Source: Longivirga sp036510975 (lineage in GTDB: Bacteria > Actinomycetota > Actinomycetes > S36-B12 > CAIYMF01). Taken from it: 11,439 bases of DNA. The stretch lies in NCBI GenBank assembly GCA_036510975.1, contig DATCCY010000074.1:1-11439 (forward strand), in the 5' to 3' direction. The notes beneath the pieces are model-generated. The model searched no databases, was not told where the DNA came from, and was given only the letters and a program-made list of their open reading frames with translations. Numbering within the stretch: the stretch's first letter is position 1; every line of letters begins with the position of its first letter. The translations under genes and the position numbers were made by a program. This document shows positions 1-5,114 of this stretch, piece after piece.

Positions 1-293
1 CCGGCGTACTCCCGCAGCTGCGAGGGGATGGTGATGCGGCCCTGCTTGTCGGGCACGTCGTCGTAGGCACTCGCGAACAGCACGCGGGTGTAGCGGCGGG
101 TCTGATCGGTGGTCTGCGGCGCGTTGCGCAGCGACTCGGCGTAGTCGGCGAAGCCGGTGCTGGTCCACACGACCAGGCAGCGGTCCTGGCCCTTGGTCAT
201 GACCAGGCCCTCGGCCAGCGCCTCGCGGAACTTCGCCGGGAGGATCACCCGGTTCTTGTCGTCCAGGCGCGGCGTGTGGGTCCCGAGGAACAC
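1..293 (-). CDS. mraZ: Transcriptional regulator MraZ (5' part; 3' end outside window)
   Basis: The 97 complete codons visible start VFLGTHTPRLDDKNRVILPAK, the hallmark N-terminus of actinobacterial MraZ. MraZ is a DNA-binding protein made of two AbrB-like swapped-hairpin halves; it heads the dcw division and cell wall cluster and represses its own operon in the bacteria studied. The first half-motif is DDKNRVILPAKFRE (about residues 11-24) and the second is DKQGRITIPSQLREYA (about 82-97), so both DNA-binding halves are present. The usual length is about 145 residues, so roughly a third is missing at the window edge. The start is GTG at 291-293, chosen because the protein begins there in the family and because GGGAGG lies 9 nt upstream. 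rsmH, ftsL and ftsI would be expected next, outside the window. The gene sits downstream of its own promoter with 10-bp-spaced boxes (349-382). Identity is very secure. Confidence 0.96.
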   Translation of the reverse strand, partial: MFLGTHTPRLDDKNRVILPAKFREALAEGLVMTKGQDRCLVVWTSTGFADYAESLRNAPQTTDQTRRYTRVLFASAYDDVPDKQGRITIPSQLREYA

Positions 294-348
294 CTGCCAC
301 CACCTCCCTGGACGCCGACGGGAGCGGTGTCCTCCGCTCCGATGGGCG

Positions 349-382
349 CCAACATACTCCACTTCACTCCACGGTCAACCAC
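349..382 (-). promoter_or_regulatory. mraZ promoter with four interleaved MraZ-type operator boxes
   Basis: Read on the minus strand, TGG trinucleotides occur at exactly 10-bp intervals, at 381-379, 371-369, 361-359 and 351-349. The first three are preceded by G (GTGGTT, GTGGAG, GTGGAG) and the fourth is TTGGCG. MraZ of E. coli is known to bind TGGGN direct repeats separated by 5 nt, which is the same 10-bp period. The same stretch contains a sigma-70-type promoter: -35 TTGACC at 378-373, a 16-nt spacer, and -10 TATGTT at 356-351. The predicted start is near 344, giving an mraZ leader of about 50 nt. Operators that overlap both promoter elements fit autorepression. Box periodicity and promoter elements are seen directly; binding by MraZ is inferred. 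Confidence 0.82.
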
Positions 383-453
383 CTTCGCTCCCCGGTTGCG
401 CCGACCGCGCGCACGTGGTGTCCACCTGGGCGCCGTCCGCGCAGGTCAGAGCG

Positions 454-469
454 GTGGAGGGCAGTGGAG
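454..469 (+). promoter_or_regulatory. Candidate extra MraZ-type box pair (GTGGAG x2, 10-bp period)
   Basis: Two copies of GTGGAG begin at 454 and 464, exactly 10 bp apart. This is the same hexamer and spacing as the two central boxes of the mraZ promoter, but in the opposite orientation. It lies about 70 bp upstream of the mraZ -35 element. Function is inferred from the match only. Confidence 0.35.
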
Positions 470-610
470 GAGAGCGCGGCGCAGGCGGGCCGGACGCGCG
501 GTCGCCGGTGTCGTCCCGGCGTGTCCTGACGCGACCGGGCCAGGTCCGGGGCATTCGCGCGGCGCGGATCACGGCGGCGCGCCCCGGGACGGGACGGGAC
601 GGGCGGACGG

Positions 611-626
611 GTGGAGCGGTGTGGAG
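611..626 (+). promoter_or_regulatory. Second candidate MraZ-type box pair (GTGGAG x2, 10-bp period)
   Basis: GTGGAG begins at 611 and again at 621, repeating the 10-bp period of the mraZ operator. The pair sits just beyond the stop codon of the RDD gene, in plus-strand orientation. It could help form a looped MraZ complex with the main operator, or it could be chance in G-rich DNA. Confidence 0.33.
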
Positions 627-629
627 GGC

Positions 630-1163
630 CTACTCGGACAGGCGACGGGACTCGGCGTCGAGCAGCGCGGGAGCAGCGGGGGCCACCGGCCACTCGTGGA
701 TCACCGAGGTGCGCAGCACGATGTCCTGGACCGAGCGGTTCTCCCGGCTCAGAGCGCACCAGAACAAGCCGATCGGGAACACCGTGCAGAAGCCGCCCCG
801 CAGCGCAGCGGGGATCCACCGCATCTTCGATCCCTTGCGGCCCACGACCCGCAGGCCCATGACGCGTCCGCCCAGGGTGCGGCCGGTCGTGGCGAACGAC
901 AGCGTGAGGTACACGACCATGTAGCCGAAGCCGAGGATGAGGAACTCCCCGAACTTCCACGTCGGCGGCTTGAAGTCCCGCGGGTCGAGCAGGAACAGCA
1001 GGACGACGATGCCGACGTAGGTCCCGAGGGTCGCGCCGATGACGACCAGGTAGTCGATACCGCCGGCCATCGACCTCGACACCACGCCGGCGCGAAGGCC
1101 CTGGAATCCACGCGCCTTCACCGGGATGGGGTTGATCTGCGGTCCGGGTCCGGTCTCAGGCAT
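630..1163 (-). CDS. RDD family membrane protein
   Basis: The product has 177 residues. The RDD domain is named for one conserved Arg and two conserved Asp in membrane segments; here they fit R30 and D37 in SRSMAGGIDYLVV and D147 in SVQDIVLRTSVI. The middle motif GRTLGGRVMGLRVV (about 94-107) is the family's typical GxTLGKxxxGLRVV. Hydrophobic segments lie near 33-58, 73-91 and 118-137. RDD proteins are membrane proteins mostly of unknown role; some have been linked to ion transport. ATG at 1163 is chosen because it overlaps the stop of the upstream repeat protein by 8 nt (ATGCCTGA), implying translational coupling. The longer upstream frame has no family character. The C-terminal 20 residues are Ala/Pro-rich and probably cytosolic. 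Family assignment is firm; the substrate, if any, is unknown. Confidence 0.88.
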   Translation of the reverse strand: MPETGPGPQINPIPVKARGFQGLRAGVVSRSMAGGIDYLVVIGATLGTYVGIVVLLFLLDPRDFKPPTWKFGEFLILGFGYMVVYLTLSFATTGRTLGGRVMGLRVVGRKGSKMRWIPAALRGGFCTVFPIGLFWCALSRENRSVQDIVLRTSVIHEWPVAPAAPALLDAESRRLSE

Positions 1164-1956
1164 CGGGGCTCCCCTCGCTAGCGGCCTGCGCGACGTCGCG
1201 GGCGGCCTCGCCCGGAGCCTGGGTCCTGCGCGCCTTGCGTCGCTGCAGGAACCTGTCGATCCACCTGTTGATGAGCTCGTCGCCCGCCACCGCGGACAGC
1301 CGGGCGCCGTCGACGACCTCGCCGGCCACACCGCTGCTGGACTCCCGGATGATGTCGGGAAGGTCGATCTCGTCGACGACCTCCTCGGCGAGCGACGCGA
1401 GGTCGACCCGGTCGCGCACGAGCTGGGTGAGGTCCAGGCTGTCGAGCGCGGCCTCGACGATGCGGTGCAGGTCGACCCGGTCGAGGACGAGCTCGGTGAG
1501 GTCCATCGTGTCGAGCACGGCGCCGACGAGCCGCTCGAGGTCGACCCGCTGGATCACCAGGGATGTGAGGTCGACTCGGTCGAGGACGGGGTCCAGCACC
1601 GTCGGCACCACGATGTCGAGGGTCTGCCCCGTGATCTCGGTGGCGTCGGCGCCCGCCGCGAACCGCACCGCGCGGCCGCGGTCGGCCAGCCGGTCGGCGA
1701 CCGAGGCGGGGGTCCACGCGTCCGGGACCAGCGGCGGTCGGGCGGCGAACGACCACAGACCGCGCACGAGCGGCTCGACCGCGCGACCCGCACCGAAGGC
1801 GGCCGACACGACCGGGCGTGCGACGGTGACTGCCGCGCCGAGGGCGACGTCGACGGGCCCCTCCACGGACGCCGGCAGCTGCGGGCCGGCACGTCGTACG
1901 ACGAGGGCGCGCGCGTCAGCGGAGGAGCCCTCGTCGCTCGTGGGTCCGCCGGTCAT
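1156..1956 (-). CDS. Unknown protein with tandem 23-residue repeats
   Basis: This 266-residue protein is not one I can assign to a named family. Residues 137-205 are three adjacent 23-residue repeats, each starting RVDL and following the pattern RVDLxxLVxxxLDxxDLxxLVxD: R137-D159, R160-D182 and R183-E205. A degenerate copy precedes them (about 112-136, with LDRVDLTSLVIQ). The alternating Asp-Leu and Leu-Val positions predict amphipathic helices that could stack or line the membrane. Residues 33-70 are Ala/Val-rich but lack a clear transmembrane segment, and the C-terminus (238-247) is basic. The start at ATG 1956 follows AGGA at 7 nt and removes an arginine-rich upstream extension that overlaps the CNB gene out of frame. 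The stop overlaps the RDD start, so the two proteins are probably made together and may interact. Confidence 0.8.
   Translation of the reverse strand: MTGGPTSDEGSSADARALVVRRAGPQLPASVEGPVDVALGAAVTVARPVVSAAFGAGRAVEPLVRGLWSFAARPPLVPDAWTPASVADRLADRGRAVRFAAGADATEITGQTLDIVVPTVLDPVLDRVDLTSLVIQRVDLERLVGAVLDTMDLTELVLDRVDLHRIVEAALDSLDLTQLVRDRVDLASLAEEVVDEIDLPDIIRESSSGVAGEVVDGARLSAVAGDELINRWIDRFLQRRKARRTQAPGEAARDVAQAASEGSPDA
1342..1548 (-). repeat. Three tandem 69-bp coding repeats
   Basis: Within the repeat protein gene, three 69-bp units (1548-1480, 1479-1411 and 1410-1342) encode the RVDL-initiated 23-residue repeats. The first two units are strikingly similar at DNA level, sharing blocks such as GAGGTCGACCCG and GAGCTCGGTGAGGTCCA read on the plus strand. 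The third is more diverged, so this is an older duplication rather than a fresh slippage product. Confidence 0.8.
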
Positions 1957-2029
1957 GCGGACATCCTGGCGTACGGACTCGAGCAAGGCTCCCGGGCGTG
2001 CATCGGCGGGTCCGCCGGGACCGACGCGG

Positions 2030-2464
2030 CTAGGCGCGCAGCCGGGAGGCCAGCACGCGCAGCATCGGGACGGCGACTTCCGGGTGCTTCTCGAGCAGGT
2101 CCTCGAACGTCCACTTCGAGATCGCCAGCGTGCGCAGGCCACCGGGCTCCGCGACGACGTCGGCCGTGCGCGGCCTGCCGTCGATCAGCGCGATCTCCCC
2201 GAAGTACTCGCCCGGACCGAGATGGTTGTGCGTCACGCCGTCGACGTCGATGCGCGCCGCGCCCTCGAGGATCACGTGCATCTCGACACCGGTGGGCGAG
2301 AAGGCCTTGAACCCGGTGACCGAGTCGCCCTGGACGATGACGGCATCACCGGCCGCGTAGGTCGCCTGGTGCCCTGCCTCGGCGATGTGGGCGAGGACCT
2401 TCGGCGACAGCCCGTGGAAGAGGTCGACGGTGCCGAGCACGGCGACGAGCTCCGAACCGGCCAT
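2030..2464 (-). CDS. Stand-alone cyclic nucleotide-binding (CNB/Crp-N-type) domain protein
   Basis: The 144-residue product is essentially one CNB beta-roll with flanking helices and no helix-turn-helix, kinase or channel domain. The N-terminal helix (LVAVLGTVDLFHGLSPKVLAHIAEA, 6-30) is followed by the roll. The phosphate-binding cassette at 85-101 reads GEYFGEIALIDGRPRTA, close to the PKA regulatory-subunit consensus FGELALIYGTPRAA. It keeps the glutamate that contacts ribose (E90) and the arginine that contacts the cyclic phosphate (R99), spaced as in PKA. A C-terminal helix (WTFEDLLEKHPEVAVPMLRVLASRL) ends it. ATG 2464 is chosen from GGAGG 8 nt upstream and because the roll begins right after; longer upstream frames run antisense-like through the LLM gene. 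It probably senses cAMP (or another cyclic nucleotide) and acts through a partner. Neighbouring minus-strand genes may be cotranscribed. Confidence 0.87.
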   Translation of the reverse strand: MAGSELVAVLGTVDLFHGLSPKVLAHIAEAGHQATYAAGDAVIVQGDSVTGFKAFSPTGVEMHVILEGAARIDVDGVTHNHLGPGEYFGEIALIDGRPRTADVVAEPGGLRTLAISKWTFEDLLEKHPEVAVPMLRVLASRLRA

Positions 2465-2573
2465 GATCTGGGCCTCCACTCGATAGGCGGGTGTGGCCGA
2501 AGGGTAGATCACCACGGCGGTCCCACGTGCCCGATCGCGCCACGCGAGCAGGTTCCGGGCGAGGACGGCGTCG

Positions 2574-3593
2574 TCAGGACGCCGGTGACCAGCCGAGGGC
2601 GGGCCCGAGCCTGGTAGCGATGTCGGTGAGGATCTGCACGTAGTCCTCGTGCCGGAAGGTGAACGGGAGGGCGAACACGACCTCGTCGACCTGCCGGAAG
2701 CCCTTGTGGGCGGATATCTGTTCGGCCACCTGATCGGAGGTGCCGATGAGGTCGCGGGCGAAGAGCATGCGCTGCGGCCCCTGCGGGTGGGCCGTGCGCG
2801 GCGTGCGCGCCTCGACGTAGGCCCCGTACCTGGCGCGCTGCTCCGGCGTCGCCGAGTCCGTGGGGATGACGACGAGCCCCTGCGACGCCCGCGCCGAGGC
2901 CGGGTCCGGGTGCACCGAGCGGAACAGCTCGAGCTGCGCCTCCTGGATGTCCTCGAACACCTCGGACTCCTCGGCACGGATCACGTTGCTGGACATGAAG
3001 TGCGGCCCGTTCTCCCCGGCCCATCGGGCCGAGCGCAGCGAGCCGCCGCCGTACCAGACACGTGAGCGCAGCCCCGGCGAGTGCGGTTCGACGCGGTCGG
3101 AGAAGACCTCGAAGCCGACCGTGCCTTCGACGTCCCCGACCGGCTCCCCCGCCACGAACGACAGGAAGCGCTCGACCCGGCGGTAGGTGAGGTCCTCGAG
3201 CCCGGCGGTGTCGGGGTAGAGCGCGGTGCGCACGTCGTCCCAGCGCATCGGCGGACCGACGCTGATGCCGGGGTTCACCCGACCACCGGTCAGGATGTCG
3301 ACGGTCGCGAGGTCCTCCGCGAGGCGCAGCGGGTTCTCCCAGCCGAGCGGCGTCACCGCCGTGCCGATCTCGATCCGGGAGGTCCGCTGGCTCGCCGCCG
3401 CCATGATGGCGACCGGCGACGAGACTCCGTACTGCAGGTGCCGGTGCCGCAGCCACGCGCTGTCGAAGCCGAGCCGCTCGCCGAACTCGAGCACCTACAG
3501 CAGCGACTCGTGCCCCGGCGTCGGGTCGTCCGGGTCGAACACGCCCAGAGTGAGGAAGCCGAGCTTGCGCAACGGCAGCGGCTCCACCGGCAT
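2574..3593 (-). pseudogene. LLM-class flavin-dependent oxidoreductase, interrupted by in-frame amber codon
   Basis: From ATG 3593 (GAGGAGG about 7 nt upstream) the frame reads MPVEPLPLRKLGFLTLGVFD to L32. It then hits TAG at 3497-3495 and continues in the same frame for 306 more codons to TGA at 2574-2576. The downstream part is a bacterial luciferase-like TIM barrel: FGERLGFDSAWLRHRHLQ, the FMN-site region IEIGTAVTPLGWENPLRLAEDLATVDILTGGRVNPGISVG, and a C-terminal HEDYVQILTDIA. The 32-residue front piece supplies the first barrel strand (LGFLTLG), so the two pieces belong to one gene of 340 codons, a normal length. A single C-to-T change (CAG to TAG) would explain the break. GTG at 3494, directly after the stop, could restart translation, but that product would lack strand 1. 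A sequencing error, reading-through or true inactivation cannot be told apart here. Such enzymes use FMN/F420 or flavin to oxidise varied substrates. Confidence 0.8.
3495..3497 (-). other. In-frame TAG (amber) codon within LLM gene
   Basis: The plus strand reads CTA here, giving TAG on the coding strand between LL (codons 31-32) and VLEFGERLG (from codon 34). There is no frameshift: frames on both sides are identical. Glutamine (CAG) is the one-step ancestor by transition and suits the helix. Confidence 0.85.
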
Positions 3594-3634
3594 GTGTGCC
3601 TCCTCGTCCCGGGTCGTAGTCCCGAGCGAGAATA

Positions 3635-3653
3635 TCCCAGCGTTTCGCTGGGA
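3635..3653. promoter_or_regulatory. Perfect 8-bp palindrome upstream of LLM gene (operator or terminator)
   Basis: TCCCAGCG (3635-3642) and CGCTGGGA (3646-3653) form a perfect inverted repeat around a 3-nt centre. It lies between the MaoC stop codon (3659) and the LLM start (3593). On the minus strand it is followed directly by TATTCT (3634-3629), a fair -10 element, so a bound repressor would cover the promoter spacer and -35 region. No T-run follows on either strand, which makes an operator more likely than an intrinsic terminator. The regulator is not in the window unless it is an unrecognised gene. Confidence 0.5.
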
Positions 3654-3658
3654 AATGC

Positions 3659-4186
3659 TCACCCTGCCGTGAGCGGGCCGGCCTTGGCCTCGGGGAAGTA
3701 GTTCTGGCCGATCCCCGTCTCGCGCTTGGGGACCATGACCGAGCGGACCCAGGACACGATGACGTCGCCGTCCTGGTTGAGGCCTCGCGTGGTCATGGTG
3801 ATGATGCCCATGCCCGGACGCGACGAGCTCTCGCGCTTGTCGGTGCAGACGCTCTCGGCGTAGATCGTGTCGCCGACGTAGACGGGGTGCGTGAGCTTGA
3901 TGTCGGTCCAGCCGAGGTTCGCCACGGCGTTCTGGCTCATGTCGATGACGGACAGCCCGAGCACGAGCGCCACGGTCAGCCCGCTGTTGACGATGACGCG
4001 ACCGCCGGTGATCGGGTTGGACTCGGCGAGGTGGGCGTTGAAGTGGTTCTGGTTGGTGTTGCAGGTGAGCTGGGTGATCCAGGTCGAGTCGGTCTCGGAG
4101 ATGGTTCGGCCGAAGGGGTGCTGGTAGACGTCGCCCACGACGAAGTCGTCGAAGAAGCGGCCGAGCTGTGCCGGGTGGACCGTCAT
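3659..4186 (-). CDS. MaoC family dehydratase (hotdog fold, enoyl-/mesaconyl-CoA hydratase-like)
   Basis: The 175-residue product is a single hotdog domain. It opens FFDDFVVGDVYQHPFGRTISETDSTWITQLT, continues with the hydratase motif region NTNQNHFNAHLAESNP (43-58) and NSGLTVALVLGLSV (67-80), then has LTHPVYVGDTIYAESVCTDKRESSSRPGMGII (98-129). The last block is characteristic of actinobacterial MaoC proteins related to mesaconyl-CoA hydratase. These enzymes add or remove water on CoA thioesters in the cytosol. In the classic hydratase motif, G-D-x-N-P-x-H, the catalytic Asp aligns with N43 here while His (H48) is retained; related actinobacterial proteins also depart from the motif, so activity should not be assumed. 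ATG 4186 has GAGAGG about 8 nt upstream; an in-frame ATG at 4213 is less well placed. Transcription is divergent from the FetA-like gene, with a 97-nt shared upstream region. Confidence 0.88.
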   Translation of the reverse strand: MTVHPAQLGRFFDDFVVGDVYQHPFGRTISETDSTWITQLTCNTNQNHFNAHLAESNPITGGRVIVNSGLTVALVLGLSVIDMSQNAVANLGWTDIKLTHPVYVGDTIYAESVCTDKRESSSRPGMGIITMTTRGLNQDGDVIVSWVRSVMVPKRETGIGQNYFPEAKAGPLTAG

Positions 4187-4248
4187 GGGAGTGACCTCTC
4201 TCGCGTGCGTCATCGGTGCACTCGAGCGTAGTGACGCAACCTCCCGGG

Positions 4249-4284
4249 CTGACCCCCGGTGCCGAGGGCCGTAGGTTGGCCGCG
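4249..4284 (+). promoter_or_regulatory. Promoter for leaderless transcription of the FetA-like gene
   Basis: A -35-like CTGACC (4249-4254) is followed by a 17-nt spacer and a -10 hexamer TAGGTT (4272-4277). Only six bases separate the -10 from the GTG start codon at 4284, so transcription would begin at or next to the G of GTG. No purine-rich ribosome site lies in front of this codon. All of this fits a leaderless mRNA, a common class in actinobacteria. Confidence 0.6.
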
Positions 4285-5114
4285 TGCACCGCCCGGAGCT
4301 CTTCACCCTTGACGACGTCTCGCTCGAGATCGACGGCCGCCGCATCCTCGACGGCGTCGACGAGCACCTGCACGACGGCGTCGCCACGGCCATCGCGGGG
4401 CCGAGCGGCTCGGGCAAGTCGACCCTGCTGCGCCTGCTGAACCGGCTCGCCGAGCCGACGTCGGGGCGCGTGCTGTTCCGCGGCACCGAGGTGCGCGACC
4501 TCGACGTCCTCGAGCTGCGACGCCGCGCCGTCCTCGTGCCGCAACGGGCTACGGCGCTGACCGACGACGTCGCCGCCGAGGTGCGCGTCGCCGCGCCGGA
4601 CCTGACCGACGCGCAGGTGCGGGCCCTGCTTGAACGCGTCGCGCTCGACCCCGGGGACTTCCTCGGCCGCGTCCCGTCGAGCCTGTCCGGCGGGGAGCTG
4701 CAACGGCTGTGCCTGGCCCGGGCCCTCGCCGTCGGACCGGAGGTGCTCCTGCTCGACGAGCCGACCTCGGCGCTCGACCCGCGCAGCGCGGACGCGGTCG
4801 ACGCCGTGATCCGCGCGCTCGTCGACTCGGGGCTCGCCGTGGTGCTCGTGAGCCACGACGTGCTGCGCGCAGGTCGCGTGGCCGACGACGTCCGGGTGCT
4901 GCACGGCGGTCGGGTGACCGCACGCGGACCTGCCGTCCACCTCGACCTCGAGCACGAGCTCATGAGCCCCCCGGCCGACGGCCACGTGCACGACGTCACC
5001 GACCCCCGCAGCCACGGAGCCGCGCACCTCCCGCACGAGCACGAGCGCGAGGACGAGGACGAGCACGCGCACACCACCCGGACCGACGCCGACCCCACCA
5101 CGGAGCAGCCATGA
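4284..5114 (+). CDS. FetA/YbbL-type ABC transporter ATP-binding protein with His/acidic-rich tail
   Basis: The 276-residue protein has every ABC motif: Walker A GPSGSGKST (39-47), Q-loop Q87, signature LSGGE (134-138), Walker B VLLLDEP (154-160) and switch H191. With the next gene it forms a pair like E. coli FetAB, implicated in iron export and peroxide resistance; other members of this family have been called UPF0014/YbbLM. The catalytic part ends near 220, the family's usual length of about 225. Residues 222-263 are an extra tail with nine histidines and many Asp/Glu (EHEL, GHVHD, HEHEREDEDEHAH), which looks like a metal-binding or metal-sensing appendage. The GTG start at 4284 lies six bases after a -10 element and has no ribosome site, suggesting a leaderless message. 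The stop overlaps the permease start as ATGA. Metal specificity is inferred, not shown. Confidence 0.88.
   Translation: MHRPELFTLDDVSLEIDGRRILDGVDEHLHDGVATAIAGPSGSGKSTLLRLLNRLAEPTSGRVLFRGTEVRDLDVLELRRRAVLVPQRATALTDDVAAEVRVAAPDLTDAQVRALLERVALDPGDFLGRVPSSLSGGELQRLCLARALAVGPEVLLLDEPTSALDPRSADAVDAVIRALVDSGLAVVLVSHDVLRAGRVADDVRVLHGGRVTARGPAVHLDLEHELMSPPADGHVHDVTDPRSHGAAHLPHEHEREDEDEHAHTTRTDADPTTEQP

Larger units (their letters stand above)
294..629. other. 336-nt intergenic region between RDD gene and mraZ
   Basis: No credible gene lies here; open frames across it are GC-rich shadows without a ribosome site or family resemblance. Besides the mraZ promoter and boxes, the region holds two plus-strand pairs of GTGGAG at exact 10-bp period (454-459 with 464-469, and 611-616 with 621-626). 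It also has a short tandem run of GGGAC (three units, 586-600). No stable hairpin with a T-run was seen after the RDD stop codon, so read-through from the RDD gene into mraZ is possible. Confidence 0.6.

Noticed and set aside
586..600. Tandem GGGAC units as a possible functional repeat
   Set aside because: Only three 5-bp units in GC-rich DNA with no symmetry to a gene or promoter; chance or slippage is adequate.
2004..2022. Short inverted repeats (CGGCGG/CCGCCG and GGTCC/GGACC) after the CNB gene as a terminator
   Set aside because: The stems are 5-6 bp, overlap each other and have no T-run; such stems are frequent at this GC content, and the downstream gene may be cotranscribed.
1126..2617. 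Long plus-strand frames opposite the repeat protein and CNB genes
   Set aside because: They mirror the repeat protein and CNB codons, lack ribosome sites and show only low-complexity sequence. The minus-strand frames carry the RDD overlap and the CNB motifs.
4213..4253. A sigma-70 promoter for the MaoC gene (TACGCT at 4230-4225)
   Set aside because: The -10 is acceptable but no -35 resembling TTGACA occurs at 16-18 nt, so it was not listed as a feature.
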